Source of the DNA: Streptomyces sp. NBC_00459
Lineage (GTDB): Bacteria > Actinomycetota > Actinomycetes > Streptomycetales > Streptomycetaceae
Reading direction: 5' to 3'
Assembly: GCF_036013955.1 (NCBI RefSeq)
Contig: NZ_CP107903.1
Span: 6,572,001 to 6,636,000 of the forward strand
DNA: 64,000 bases
Position 1 is the first letter of the stretch, and each line of letters begins with the position of its first letter. Both the position numbers and the translations under genes were made by a program. Shown here one piece after another: positions 9,116 through 18,437 of this stretch. The notes beneath the pieces were generated by a model. It had not been told where the DNA came from. It did no database searches and was given only the letters and a program-made list of their open reading frames with translations.

Positions 9116-12100
9116 GTGCCAGCCAGTATCAGCGACCCCGAGCAGCTCAAGGAGCTCCTCGGTATCCCGTTCACCCCGGAGCAGACGGCCTGCATCATCG
9201 CGCCGCCCGCCCCGCAGGTGATCGTGGCCGGAGCCGGATCCGGCAAGACGACGGTGATGGCGGCACGCGTGGTGTGGCTCGTCGGCACCGGCCAGGTCGC
9301 CCCAGAACAGGTGCTCGGCCTCACCTTCACCAACAAGGCCGCCGGTGAACTGGCCGAACGCGTCCGCAAGGCGCTCGTCAGGGCGGGCGTCACCGACCCG
9401 GACGTCATCGACCCCGACAACCCGCCCGGCGAACCGGCCATCTCCACCTATCACGCCTTCGCCGGCCGCCTTCTGAAGGACCACGGCCTGCGCATCGGCC
9501 TCGAACCCACCGCCCGCCTCCTGGCCGACGCGACCCGCTACCAGCTCGCCGCGCGCGTCCTGCGTGAAGCCCCGGGCCCCTACCCCGCGCTGACGCGCTC
9601 CTTCCCGGACCTCGTCAGCGACCTCCTGACCCTCGACGCCGAACTCGCCGAACACCTCGTCCGTCCCGAGGAACTGCGCGCGTACGACGGCGAACTGCTG
9701 CGCGCCCTGGAGGGCGCCAAACTCACCAACGCGGACCTGCGAAAGGTCCCCGAGACGGCCGCGGCCCGCCGCGAACTCGTCGAGCTGGTGACCCGTTACC
9801 GGGCTGCCAAGGGAGAGCGCGACCTCCTCGACTTCGGCGACCAGATCGCCCTCTCCGCCGCGCTCGCCCGGATCCCCGAAGTGGGCCGCGTCCTGCGCGA
9901 CGAGTTCCGGGTGGTGCTCCTCGACGAGTACCAGGACACCTCCGTGGCCCAACGAGTCCTCCTGGCAGGCCTGTTCGGCGACGGCACCGGTCATCCGGTG
10001 ACCGCGGTCGGCGACCCCTGCCAGGCGATCTACGGCTGGCGCGGCGCCTCCGTCGCCAACCTCGACGACTTCCCCGAGCACTTCGCCCACGCCGACGGCA
10101 GCTCGGCGGCCCGTCAGTCGCTCAGCGAGAACCGTCGCAGTGGAGGACGCCTCCTCGATCTCGCCAACGGCCTCGCGGAGCCCCTGCGCGCCATGCACGC
10201 GGGCGTGGAGGCACTCCGCCCCGCACCCGGCGCCGAACGCGACGGCCAGGTGCGCTGCGCGCTGCTGCACACCCACGCCGAGGAGATCGACTGGCTGGCC
10301 GACTCCATCGCCCACCTCGTACGCACCGGCAAGGCACCCGGTGAGATCGCCGTCCTGTGTCGCACCGCCACCGACTTCGCCGAGATCCAGGGAGCGCTGG
10401 TCGCCCGGGACATCCCCGTCGAGGTGGTCGGGCTCTCCGGGCTGCTGCACCTGCCCGAGGTCGCCGATCTGGTGTCCGTCTGCGAGGTGCTCCAGGACCC
10501 GGGGGCCAACGCCTCCCTGGTCCGGCTGCTGACCGGCCCCCGCTGGCGCATCGGCCCGCGCGACCTCGCCCTCCTGGGCCGCCGGGCCCGTCTTCTCGTG
10601 TCCCACGCGCGCGTGGGCGACGCCGACGACCCGGACCGTCGGCTCGCCGAGGCCGTGGAGGGGGTCGATCCCGCCGAGGTGATATCGCTGGCGGACGCCC
10701 TCGACACCTTCCTGGAGACACCCCTGAGAGGCCAGGGCGACGACGACGGGCTGCCCTTCTCGCCGGACGCGCGCGTGCGCTTCGCCCGGCTCGCCACCGA
10801 GCTGCGCGACCTGCGCCGCTCACTCGCCGACCCGCTGATGGACGTACTGCACCGCGTGCTCGCCGTCACCGGCCTGGAGGTGGAGCTGTCGGCGTCCCCG
10901 CATGCCCTGGCCGCCCGTCGCCGCGAGACCCTTTCCAACTTCCTGGACATCGCCGCCTCGTTCGCCGCCCACGAGAGCGAGGCGAGCCTGCTGGCCTTCC
11001 TCGGCTTCCTGCGCACGGCCGCGCAGTACGAGAAGGGCCTCGACAACGCCCTGCCCGGCGGCGAGAACACCGTCAAGGTGCTCACCGCCCACAAGTCCAA
11101 GGGCCTGGAGTGGGACGTCGTGGCCGTCCCCGGCCTGGTCACCGGCACTTTTCCCAGCGACCGGGGCCGCGAGAAATGGACCTCCCAGGCCAAGGTCCTG
11201 CCGCACGAACTGCGCGGCGACACCGCCACCCTGCCCGACATCGAGGCCTGGGACTCCCGGGGCATGAAGGCCTTCCAGGAGGCGATGAAGGACCACCAGC
11301 ACACCGAGGAACTCCGCCTCGGCTACGTCACCTTCACCCGCCCACGCTCCCTCCTGCTCGGCTCAGGCCACTGGTGGGGGCCCTCCCAGAAGAAGCCTCG
11401 CGGCCCCTCCGACTTCCTGCGGGCCCTCCACGACCACTGCACAGCCGGACACGGCGAGATCGAGGTCTGGGCGGACGAACCGGAGGAGGACGAGGAGAAT
11501 CCAGCCCTGCACGCGACGACCGCCGACCAACTCTGGCCCCTGCCCCTGGACGACGCCGCGTTCCGCCGCCGGCGGGCCGCCGCCGAGACGGTCCTCGCCC
11601 ACCTGGAGACCCTCGCCTCCCACGAGGACGGTCATCCCTCGACCGCACACGAACCCGACGCGTACGACGACCCGGACTGGCCCCCGCCGCCGGACGACGA
11701 GCCTCCGTACGGGGACGACGGATCCTTCGACGACGGCCCCCTCGACGAAGACGCCGCTTCCCCCGCCGAGGACGACGGCGACTGGGACGCCTGGAGCACG
11801 GACCGTCCCGAAGCGCCCGCACAGACCCCACCGCCCGCGCCTGCGCGGGCGACGCACACCGGACACGATCGCCCGCCCGTCGTGCCCCACGCCCGCAGAC
11901 ATCCCGCCGAAGCGGATCTCACACCGGAGGAAGCTCGCGCCGTCGCCTCCTGGGACCGCGACCTCGACGCGCTCACCGGGGAACTGCTGCGCGCGCGGGA
12001 GAGCGTCACCGACGTCACCCTGCCTCCCACACTGACCGCCACCCAGCTGATGCTCCTGGCCGCCGACCCGGACGCCCTAGCGCAGGAACTCGCGCGCCCC

Positions 12101-12649
12101 ATGCCACGCCCACCGCAGCCCGCTGCCCGCCGGGGAACCCGCTTCCACGCCTGGGTCGAGGCCCGCTTCGAGGAGCTGCGGCTCCCCCTGCTGGAACCCG
12201 AGGAACTCCCCGGCAGCGACGCCGAGATCGCCGACGAACGCGACCTGCAGACCCTCAAGGACGCCTTCGAGGACACCGCGTACGCACACCGCACGCCCTA
12301 CCGGGTCGAGACCCCCTTCCAGCTCGACATCGCCGGCCGTGTCGTAAGGGGCCGGATCGACGCCGTCTACAAGGAAGGCGACGGCGCGGAAGCGACATAC
12401 GAGATCATCGACTGGAAGACCCACCGCGCCCACACCGCAGACCCCCTCCAGCTCGCCGTCTACCGTCTGGCCTGGGCCGAGCAGCAGGGTGTTCCCCCGG
12501 AGGCAGTCGGCGCCGCCTTCCTGTACGTACGCAGTGGCGAGATCGTCCGGCCGGACGATCTCCCGGACCGGGCCGCGCTGGAGCGGCTGCTCCTGGACGA
12601 GCCTGCCGCGTTCGAAGTACCGGACGAGGATGTCAGCGCGGGCCGATAA
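9116..12649 (+). CDS. adnB: AdnB-like helicase-nuclease subunit
   Basis: 1177 aa from GTG 9116; GTG 9092 is an alternative. Helicase motifs: GAGSGKTTVMAARVVWLV near residue 40 (very like mycobacterial AdnB), LDEYQDTSV, GDPCQAIYGWRGAS, LTAHKSKGLEWDVV, YVTFTRPR. A poorly conserved acidic Pro/Asp-rich linker (about residues 840-940) separates the motor from a RecB-type nuclease domain (RGTRFHAWVEARF, then YEIIDWKTHRA and QLAVYRLAWAEQQ). In mycobacteria AdnB is the lead motor and each subunit's nuclease cuts one strand. No Fe-S cysteine cluster is visible, unlike AdnA. TAGCCT at 9103-9108 followed by 7 bases suggests a leaderless start at 9116. Its stop codon overlaps the putative -10 of the next gene. 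Confidence 0.92.
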   Translation: MPASISDPEQLKELLGIPFTPEQTACIIAPPAPQVIVAGAGSGKTTVMAARVVWLVGTGQVAPEQVLGLTFTNKAAGELAERVRKALVRAGVTDPDVIDPDNPPGEPAISTYHAFAGRLLKDHGLRIGLEPTARLLADATRYQLAARVLREAPGPYPALTRSFPDLVSDLLTLDAELAEHLVRPEELRAYDGELLRALEGAKLTNADLRKVPETAAARRELVELVTRYRAAKGERDLLDFGDQIALSAALARIPEVGRVLRDEFRVVLLDEYQDTSVAQRVLLAGLFGDGTGHPVTAVGDPCQAIYGWRGASVANLDDFPEHFAHADGSSAARQSLSENRRSGGRLLDLANGLAEPLRAMHAGVEALRPAPGAERDGQVRCALLHTHAEEIDWLADSIAHLVRTGKAPGEIAVLCRTATDFAEIQGALVARDIPVEVVGLSGLLHLPEVADLVSVCEVLQDPGANASLVRLLTGPRWRIGPRDLALLGRRARLLVSHARVGDADDPDRRLAEAVEGVDPAEVISLADALDTFLETPLRGQGDDDGLPFSPDARVRFARLATELRDLRRSLADPLMDVLHRVLAVTGLEVELSASPHALAARRRETLSNFLDIAASFAAHESEASLLAFLGFLRTAAQYEKGLDNALPGGENTVKVLTAHKSKGLEWDVVAVPGLVTGTFPSDRGREKWTSQAKVLPHELRGDTATLPDIEAWDSRGMKAFQEAMKDHQHTEELRLGYVTFTRPRSLLLGSGHWWGPSQKKPRGPSDFLRALHDHCTAGHGEIEVWADEPEEDEENPALHATTADQLWPLPLDDAAFRRRRAAAETVLAHLETLASHEDGHPSTAHEPDAYDDPDWPPPPDDEPPYGDDGSFDDGPLDEDAASPAEDDGDWDAWSTDRPEAPAQTPPPAPARATHTGHDRPPVVPHARRHPAEADLTPEEARAVASWDRDLDALTGELLRARESVTDVTLPPTLTATQLMLLAADPDALAQELARPMPRPPQPAARRGTRFHAWVEARFEELRLPLLEPEELPGSDAEIADERDLQTLKDAFEDTAYAHRTPYRVETPFQLDIAGRVVRGRIDAVYKEGDGAEATYEIIDWKTHRAHTADPLQLAVYRLAWAEQQGVPPEAVGAAFLYVRSGEIVRPDDLPDRAALERLLLDEPAAFEVPDEDVSAGR

Positions 12650-12659
12650 GCTCATGACC

Positions 12660-14063
12660 ATGAGCCAGGCCCCGGACAGCGCCGTCCGTACGTACATCGA
12701 GCAGCACCGCGTCGCCTTCCTCGACGACCTCGCCGAGTGGCTGCGTATCCCCTCCGTGTCGGCCCAGCCCGACCACGCCGCCGATGTACGCCGCAGCGCC
12801 GACTGGCTCGCCGCAAAACTCAGGGAAACCGGCTTCCCCACCGTCGAGGTCTGGGCGACACCGGGCGCCCCGGCGGTCTTCGCCGAGTGGCCCGCCGACG
12901 ACCCCGCCGCCCCCACGGTCCTCGTCTACGGCCACCACGACGTGCAGCCCGCCGCCCTGGAGGACGGCTGGGACAGCGACCCCTTCGAACCGGTCGTCCG
13001 GGGAAACCGCCTCCGCGCGCGCGGGGCCGCCGACGACAAGGGCCAGGTGTTCTTCCACACACTCGGCGTCCGCGCCCACCTCGCCACCACCGGCCGCACC
13101 GCACCCGCAGTCCATCTGAAGATGCTCGTCGAGGGCGAGGAGGAGTCCGGATCCGTCCACTTCCGTTCCCTTGTCGAGGACCACGCCGACCGGCTCGCCG
13201 CCGACGCCGTGATCGTCTCCGACACCGGCATGTGGGCCGAAGACACCCCCACGGTGTGTACGGGCATGCGCGGCCTCGCCGAGTGCGAGATCCAGCTCCA
13301 CGGCCCCGACCAGGACATCCACTCCGGCTCCTTCGGCGGCGCCGTGCCCAACCCGGCGACCGCCGTCGCCCGCCTCGTCGCCGCTCTGCACGACGAGCAC
13401 GCGCGTGTGACGATCCCCGGTTTCTACGACGGCGTCACCGAACCCACCACCCGTGAGCGCGAACTCCTCGCCGAACTCCCCTTCGACGAGGAGCAGTGGC
13501 TGCGCACCGCCAAGTCGTACGCCACTCACGGCGAAGCAGGACACACCACCCTGGAGCGCGTCTGGACGCGTCCCACCGCCGAGGTCAACGGCATCGGCGG
13601 CGGCTACCAGGGTCCCGGCAGCAAGACGATCGTCCCGGCCTCCGCCATGGTGAAGCTCTCCTTCCGGCTGGTCGCCGGCCAGGACCCCGACCACATCGAG
13701 AAGATCGTCCGCGACTGGACCGCGACCCGCGTTCCCGCCGGGATCCGGCACGAGATCACGTTCGCGGCGGCCACCCGCCCGTGCCTGACCCCCCTCGACC
13801 ACCCCGCCCTGCAGTCCGTCGTACGCGCCATGAGCCGAGCCTTCGACAAACCGGTCCGCTACACACGTGAAGGCGGCAGCGGCCCGGCCGCAGACCTCCA
13901 GGACGTCCTTGGTGCCCCCGTGCTCTTCCTGGGTATCTCCGTCCCCTCCGACGGCTGGCACGCCCCCAACGAGAAGGTGGAGATCGACCTGCTCCTCAAG
14001 GGCGTCGAGACCACCGCCTATCTGTGGGGCGACCTGGCAGGGAACTGGCGCCATGACTCCTGA
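12660..14063 (+). CDS. M20-family dipeptidase
   Basis: 467 aa from ATG 12660; ATG 12654 is also possible. Zinc-dependent peptidase of the M20 dipeptidase type. Seen: the metal-binding GHHDVQP near residue 92, ADDKGQ, EGEEESGS with the bridging and catalytic glutamates, and a C-terminal GGSGPAADL/PNEK region typical of the family. It probably hydrolyses dipeptides in the cytoplasm; no signal peptide is seen. Its first codons lie only 10 bases after adnB, but TAAGCT (12647-12652), which overlaps the adnB stop codon, ends 7 bases before the ATG. It may therefore have its own leaderless promoter. Confidence 0.9.
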   Translation: MSQAPDSAVRTYIEQHRVAFLDDLAEWLRIPSVSAQPDHAADVRRSADWLAAKLRETGFPTVEVWATPGAPAVFAEWPADDPAAPTVLVYGHHDVQPAALEDGWDSDPFEPVVRGNRLRARGAADDKGQVFFHTLGVRAHLATTGRTAPAVHLKMLVEGEEESGSVHFRSLVEDHADRLAADAVIVSDTGMWAEDTPTVCTGMRGLAECEIQLHGPDQDIHSGSFGGAVPNPATAVARLVAALHDEHARVTIPGFYDGVTEPTTRERELLAELPFDEEQWLRTAKSYATHGEAGHTTLERVWTRPTAEVNGIGGGYQGPGSKTIVPASAMVKLSFRLVAGQDPDHIEKIVRDWTATRVPAGIRHEITFAAATRPCLTPLDHPALQSVVRAMSRAFDKPVRYTREGGSGPAADLQDVLGAPVLFLGISVPSDGWHAPNEKVEIDLLLKGVETTAYLWGDLAGNWRHDS

Positions 14064-14229
14064 CGACCCGATGCCGACCGGACCGGCAGCCGCCCCGGGG
14101 GAGACCGGAAGCACCGCCCCGCCTCCGCGCAAACCCACCCGGAAACCCCCGCCCTCCAAACGTCCCCGCCCACGTCCCGCTGAACCGCCCGCCGAAATAT
14201 CCGTTCCACCGGGGGAGTTGGAAGCACCT

Positions 14230-15177
14230 GTGACCACCTGGACCGACCACACCGCCGACCGTCCCATCTCGCTCACCGCCCCCAGCGGCATCGACCGGGC
14301 CGCGCACCACCGGCTCGACGAGGCCTGGCTCGCCGCAGCGTGGAGCCACCCCACGACCCGCTGCTTCGTGGTCTCCGGCGGCCAGGTACTCATCGACGAG
14401 ACGTCCGAGGGGCGTACCGAACTCGTCATGACCCCCTCCTTCGAAGCCCCGCTCACCGAAGCGCACCGCTACTTCCTCGGCAACGACGACGACGGCACCA
14501 GCTACTTCGCCCTCCAGAAGGACGCCCTGCCCGGCCGCATGGACCAGTCCGCGCGCCCCGCGGGCCTGCGTGAGGCCGGCCTGCTCCTCTCGCCCCGCGA
14601 CGCGGGCCTGATGGTGCACGCCGTCGCCCTGGAGAACTGGCAGCGCCTGCACCGCTTCTGCTCCCGCTGTGGCGAGCGCACCGTCATCGCCGCCGCCGGC
14701 CACATCCGCCGCTGCCAGGCTTGTGGCGCCGAGCACTACCCGCGTACCGACCCGGCCGTGATCATGGCTGTCACCGACGAGGAGGACCGCATCCTCCTCG
14801 GCCGCCAGGTCCACTGGCCCGAGGGCCGCTTCTCGACGCTCGCCGGTTTCGTCGAGCCCGGCGAGTCCATCGAACAGTCGGTCCGCCGCGAGGTGTTCGA
14901 GGAGGCCGGCATCCACGTCGGCCAGGTCGAGTACGTCGCCAGCCAGCCCTGGCCGTTCCCGTCCAGCCTCATGCTCGGCTTCATGGCCCGCGCCGTCTCC
15001 ACCGACATCGAGGTCGACGGTGACGAGATCCACGAGGCCCGCTGGTTCTCCCGCGAGGAACTGCGCGCAGGCTTCGAATCCGGCGAGGTCCTCCCGCCGT
15101 ACGGCATCTCGATCGCGGCCCGACTGATCGAACTCTGGTACGGCAAGCCGCTGCCGAAGCCGGGCAGCGTGCTCTGA
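14230..15177 (+). CDS. nudC: NAD(H) diphosphatase / NUDIX hydrolase NudC
   Basis: 315 aa from GTG 14230, chosen because a strong GGGGGAG/GGAAG region precedes it. An in-frame ATG at 14053, overlapping the dipeptidase stop, would add a Pro-rich 59-residue extension and cannot be excluded. Zinc-binding cysteines CSRC and CQAC lie near residues 143-165. The Nudix box (GFVEPGESIEQSVRREVF then EEAGI) is near residue 205. The SQPWPFPSS signature that defines NADH pyrophosphatases follows it. NudC cleaves NADH to NMNH and AMP and can remove NAD caps from RNA; the mycobacterial homologue inactivates the NAD adducts of isoniazid and ethionamide. Neighbours match the mycobacterial order nudC-mrx1-uvrD2-whiB7. 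Confidence 0.92.
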   Translation: MTTWTDHTADRPISLTAPSGIDRAAHHRLDEAWLAAAWSHPTTRCFVVSGGQVLIDETSEGRTELVMTPSFEAPLTEAHRYFLGNDDDGTSYFALQKDALPGRMDQSARPAGLREAGLLLSPRDAGLMVHAVALENWQRLHRFCSRCGERTVIAAAGHIRRCQACGAEHYPRTDPAVIMAVTDEEDRILLGRQVHWPEGRFSTLAGFVEPGESIEQSVRREVFEEAGIHVGQVEYVASQPWPFPSSLMLGFMARAVSTDIEVDGDEIHEARWFSREELRAGFESGEVLPPYGISIAARLIELWYGKPLPKPGSVL

Positions 15178-15227
15178 CGCACGAGGGCGGCCTCTGAGCC
15201 GGTTCCGCCGACGTCCCGGGCACGCGA

Positions 15228-15263
15228 AGACCCCCGCACGGCCGCTGGGCCGGTCGGGGGTCT
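15228..15263. terminator. Hairpin terminator between convergent nudC and mrx1
   Basis: Arms AGACCCCCG (15228-15236) and CGGGGGTCT (15255-15263) enclose a smaller CGGCC/GGCCG stem. It lies between two converging genes, so it probably ends transcription from both sides. There is no long T-run, which is usual in Streptomyces. Confidence 0.7.
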
Positions 15264-15276
15264 CTGACACGCGGGG

Positions 15277-15534
15277 TCAGGCGCCGAGAGCCTGTTTCAC
15301 CTGCGCGAGGCTCGGGTTCGTCATCACGACCTCCGGGCCGTCGTTGGAGGGAATCACCAGCACCGTCGGAACCGTCTGGTTGCCGCCGTTCGCCTTCTCC
15401 ACGAACGCTGCGGAGTCCGGGTCGTGCTCGATGTTGATCTCGTTGTACGCGATGCCCTCGCGGTCCATCTGGCTCTTCAGCCGACGGCAGTATCCGCACC
15501 ACGTGGTGCTGTACATCGTCACAGTGCCCGGCAT
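15277..15534 (-). CDS. mrx1: Mycoredoxin-like glutaredoxin-family protein
   Basis: 85 aa from ATG 15534, with GAGGAG about 10 bases upstream. Thioredoxin fold with the redox motif CGYC (MYSTTWCGYCRRLK), cis-Pro in QTVPTV and a C-terminal Gly/Asn-rich helix region; the size and motif match mycoredoxin-1. Mycoredoxin reduces mycothiol mixed disulfides on proteins in the cytosol. It lies divergently from uvrD2, as in M. tuberculosis. A perfect sigma-R promoter (GGGAAT-N18-GTT) lies 50-76 bases upstream, so it should be induced by thiol oxidation through the sigR gene in this same window. Confidence 0.93.
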   Translation of the reverse strand: MPGTVTMYSTTWCGYCRRLKSQMDREGIAYNEINIEHDPDSAAFVEKANGGNQTVPTVLVIPSNDGPEVVMTNPSLAQVKQALGA

Positions 15535-15583
15535 GTCTCTCGCGCTCCTCAGCAGTTCGGGGGACGGGTGCTCGCTGTGGTGG

Positions 15584-15610
15584 AACGTACGCGGCCCGGC
15601 CGCCATTCCC
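15584..15610 (-). promoter_or_regulatory. Sigma-R promoter of the mycoredoxin gene
   Basis: Read on the minus strand: GGGAAT (15610-15605), exactly 18 bases, then GTT (15586-15584). This is the full consensus of the Streptomyces thiol-stress sigma factor. The predicted transcript start near 15577 gives a leader of about 40 bases before the mrx1 ATG at 15534, including its Shine-Dalgarno site. Mycothiol-linked redox genes are established sigma-R targets. Confidence 0.85.
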
Positions 15611-15726
15611 GCAGGGCGTTCCGACAGGGCGTCCCGAGGCGGGTGCCTGCCGCATTTGTACGACTGCAAGGGGCTGCCTGTGGACAACCGGCTCACCCGT
15701 CTCCGGCGACCTGGCAGCATGGCCGT

Positions 15727-17922
15727 GTGACAGCAGCAACGCACTCCACCCTCTTCCCGCAGGTTCCGGACTCGGCCGACGCGGTGCTCGACGGACTCGA
15801 TCCCGAGCAGCGCGAGGTGGCCACCGCCCTGCACGGTCCGGTGTGCGTGCTTGCGGGCGCCGGCACGGGAAAGACACGGGCGATCACCCACCGCATCGCC
15901 TACGGCGTCCGCGCCGGAGTGCTCCAGCCCTCCAGCGTGCTCGCCGTCACCTTCACCAACCGTGCCGCCGGTGAGATGCGCGGGCGCCTGCGCCAGCTCG
16001 GCGCCGGCGGAGTCCAGGCGCGCACCTTCCACTCGGCCGCGCTGCGCCAGCTCCAGTACTTCTGGCCGAAGGCTGTCGGTGGCGCCATGCCCCGACTCGT
16101 CGACCGCAAGATCCAGCTCGTCGCCGATGCCGCCGCCGCCTGCCGCATCCGCCTCGACCGGGGCGAACTGCGGGACGTCACCGCCGAGATCGAATGGTCC
16201 AAGGTCACTCAGACCGTCCCGGCCGACTACGTGCCCGCCGTCGCCAAGTCCGGCCGCGTCGCCCCCCGTGACCCGGCCGAGATCGCCCAGCTCTACGCCA
16301 CCTACGAGGACCTCAAGCGGGACCGCTCCGTCATCGACTTCGAGGACGTCCTGCTGCTCACCGTCGCCGTGCTCCAGGACCGGCACGACATCGCCGAGCA
16401 GGTCCGCTCCCAGTACCAGCACTTCGTGGTCGACGAGTACCAGGACGTCAGCCCGCTCCAGCAGCGGCTGCTGGAGCTGTGGCTCGGGGAGAGGGACAAC
16501 CTGTGCGTGGTCGGCGACGCCAGCCAGACGATCTATTCGTTCACAGGAGCAACTCCTGACCATCTGCTCGACTTCCGTATCCGCCACCCCGGCGCCACCG
16601 TCGTCAAGCTGGTCCGCGACTACCGCTCCACCCCCCAGGTCGTCCATCTCGCCAACGGCCTGCTCGCCCAGGCCCGGGGCCGCGCCGCGGAACACCGCCT
16701 GGAACTGATCTCCCAGCGCGACCCCGGACCCGAACCCGCCTACACCGAGTACGCCGACGAACCCGCCGAGGCCGAAGGCGCCGCCCGCCGCATCCGGGAC
16801 CTCGTCGCCGGCGGCGTGCCGGCCAGTGAGATCGCCATCCTGGTTCGGACGAACGCCCAGTCCGAGACGTACGAACAGGCACTCGCCGACGCCGGAGTCC
16901 CCTACCAGCTGCGTGGCGCCGAACGGTTCTTCGACCGGCCCGAGGTGCGCAAGGCGATCAGCGCGCTGCGCGCCGCCGCCCGCTTCGGAGCCAACGACTC
17001 CCTCCTGGACGACGTCGTCGACCTGCCCTCCCAGGTGCGTGCCGTGCTGTCGGGGGAGGGCTGGACCAGTCAATCGCCGGCGGGATCCGGGGCCGTCAGG
17101 GAGCGCTGGGAGTCGCTGGCCGCACTGGTGAACCTCGCGCAGGACTTCACTACTGCGAAACCGGGCGCCACGCTCGCCGATCTTGTCGCCGAACTCGACG
17201 AGCGGGCGAACACCCAGCACGCCCCGACCGTGCAGGGCGTCACCCTCGCCTCGCTCCACTCGGCCAAGGGCCTGGAATGGGATGTCGTCTTCCTGGTCGG
17301 AGTCGCCGAGGGCATGATGCCGATCACCTACGCGAAGACCGATGAACAGATCGAGGAGGAACGCCGCCTCCTGTACGTCGGAGTGACCCGCGCGCGCGAA
17401 CGCCTCCATGTCTCCTGGGCCCTCTCCCGTGCGCCCGGGGGGCGGCCGAACCGCCGCCCCAGCCGCTTCCTCGACGGCCTGCGCCCCGGTTCCGTCACCA
17501 CTGGCGTCCGGACGGGCGCGGCCGGCTCCGGCGGCATCGTGCGCGGCTTCGGAGGCGGCCCCGAAGCAGCCCCGCGCAGGACGCAGAGAACCCCGGCCCG
17601 ATGCCGGGTCTGCGGGCGCACGCTGACCGACGCGGGCGAGATGAAGCTGATGCGCTGCGACGAGTGCCCCTCCGACATGGACGAGGGCCTCTACGAGCGG
17701 CTCCGCGAGTGGCGGGCGGTCCAGGCGACGCGCAGCGGGCAGCCGGCCTTCTGTGTCTTCACCGACAGGACCCTGATGGCGATCGCGGAGACCGTCCCGG
17801 ACGAAGCAGGGGAGCTGGCCCGCATCCCCGGCGTCGGAGTCCGCAAGCTCAACCGGTACGGATCCGATGTTCTGGCCATCTGTGCAGGTCAGGAAGTAGA
17901 GGGGGTGGACGGCAGTGACTGA
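15727..17922 (+). CDS. uvrD2: ATP-dependent DNA helicase UvrD2
   Basis: 731 aa from GTG 15727. Superfamily 1 helicase with Walker A GAGTGKTRA near residue 43, VDEYQDVSPLQQ, GDASQTIYSFTGA, LHSAKGLEWDVVF and YVGVTRARERL. The C-terminus has CRVC (about residue 625) and CDEC (about 644), a tetracysteine zinc module, followed by an HRDC domain ending in IPGVGVRKLNRYG. This is the layout of mycobacterial UvrD2, an essential 3'-5' helicase in M. tuberculosis. It faces away from mrx1 and is followed by the wblC leader. CAGCAT (15715-15720) followed by 6 bases suggests a leaderless GTG start. Confidence 0.93.
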   Translation: MTAATHSTLFPQVPDSADAVLDGLDPEQREVATALHGPVCVLAGAGTGKTRAITHRIAYGVRAGVLQPSSVLAVTFTNRAAGEMRGRLRQLGAGGVQARTFHSAALRQLQYFWPKAVGGAMPRLVDRKIQLVADAAAACRIRLDRGELRDVTAEIEWSKVTQTVPADYVPAVAKSGRVAPRDPAEIAQLYATYEDLKRDRSVIDFEDVLLLTVAVLQDRHDIAEQVRSQYQHFVVDEYQDVSPLQQRLLELWLGERDNLCVVGDASQTIYSFTGATPDHLLDFRIRHPGATVVKLVRDYRSTPQVVHLANGLLAQARGRAAEHRLELISQRDPGPEPAYTEYADEPAEAEGAARRIRDLVAGGVPASEIAILVRTNAQSETYEQALADAGVPYQLRGAERFFDRPEVRKAISALRAAARFGANDSLLDDVVDLPSQVRAVLSGEGWTSQSPAGSGAVRERWESLAALVNLAQDFTTAKPGATLADLVAELDERANTQHAPTVQGVTLASLHSAKGLEWDVVFLVGVAEGMMPITYAKTDEQIEEERRLLYVGVTRARERLHVSWALSRAPGGRPNRRPSRFLDGLRPGSVTTGVRTGAAGSGGIVRGFGGGPEAAPRRTQRTPARCRVCGRTLTDAGEMKLMRCDECPSDMDEGLYERLREWRAVQATRSGQPAFCVFTDRTLMAIAETVPDEAGELARIPGVGVRKLNRYGSDVLAICAGQEVEGVDGSD

Positions 17923-17936
17923 TTCAAACTCGTCGG

Positions 17937-17975
17937 AAAAATAGTTTGCGCATGCCCCGGGAATCCCCATAGGTT
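17937..17975 (+). promoter_or_regulatory. Putative wblC promoter with AT-rich WblC-binding element
   Basis: A -35 TTGCGC (17946-17951) and -10 TAGGTT (17970-17975) are separated by 18 bases. The run AAAAATAGT (17937-17945), the most AT-rich spot nearby, abuts the -35. Known WhiB7/WblC promoters have just this architecture: the AT-hook of the regulator binds an AT-rich minor groove beside the -35 and the protein contacts the principal sigma factor. Autoregulation of wblC is therefore likely. The predicted start near 17982 leaves a leader of about 600 bases before wblC. Confidence 0.7.
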
Positions 17976-18093
17976 CTTAGCCACGGGAACAGAGTCTTCT
18001 CAGAAGCCCTGGCCCTGTGCTGTACTTCATAGTCGTATATCCGTTGGACTGGTTCACCCCAGTCCCCCAAGACGCCGAGAGGAGGCGAGTCCA

Positions 18094-18417
18094 GTGATCA
18101 GCATCTACACCAGCTCTGTCAGCACGGTCAAAATGACCGATCTCTCGACCGCTTCCCTGTGCATGCTCGGCGTCTCGGACCTGGGCACCGGTCTGTCCGG
18201 CATTCCTGCCGTCCGGCCGGCGTCCACCGTGTCTCTCGCGGCTCTCCCTGTCCGTGAGCGCAATGAGCGACCGAGCAAGGCACTGGAAGCAGGAGCAGTA
18301 GAGGCAAAGGCCCCGGCCTATGCCTTTGCGGCCGGTGCCGGATCCCTCAAGCAGACGACGCAGCACCACACGATGTGGGCCTTCCGTGGGCCAGAACCCT
18401 GGAGTGATCCAGCCTGA
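18094..18417 (+). CDS. wblC upstream leader ORF (attenuation peptide)
   Basis: 107-codon ORF from GTG 18094 with a near-perfect Shine-Dalgarno (GAGGAGG at 18078-18084), ending in TGA 18415-18417, 21 bases before the intrinsic terminator that precedes wblC. The product has no recognisable domain. Leader ORFs upstream of whiB7/wblC are known to sense ribosome stalling: when translation is impaired the downstream terminator is bypassed and wblC is expressed. The strong ribosome-binding site with a tandem terminator fits that role better than a stable protein function. A hairpin lies inside the ORF at 18304-18329. Confidence 0.75.
   Translation: MISIYTSSVSTVKMTDLSTASLCMLGVSDLGTGLSGIPAVRPASTVSLAALPVRERNERPSKALEAGAVEAKAPAYAFAAGAGSLKQTTQHHTMWAFRGPEPWSDPA
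18304..18329 (+). promoter_or_regulatory. Hairpin within the wblC leader ORF
   Basis: Arms GCAAAGGC (18304-18311) and GCCTTTGC (18322-18329), perfect 8 bp, 10-base loop. It lies inside the translated leader about 110 bases before the attenuator, where ribosome occupancy would control its folding. It may be a pause or anti-terminator element; pairing partners further downstream are not resolved by eye. Confidence 0.5.
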
Positions 18418-18437
18418 TCGATCAGGCCGGCGCCTTC

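Noticed and set aside
10357..12657. Long plus-strand frame inside adnB
   Set aside because: Out-of-frame translation of the adnB gene, almost entirely Arg/Pro/Gly, without start signals.
17959..17985. Sigma-R promoter for wblC
   Set aside because: GGGAAT is present at 17959-17964 but the triplet 18 bases later is ACG, not GTT, and a good principal-sigma promoter overlaps it.
17977..18369. Minus-strand frame across the wblC leader
   Set aside because: No ribosome-binding site, no domain, and it lies opposite a leader with clear plus-strand signals.
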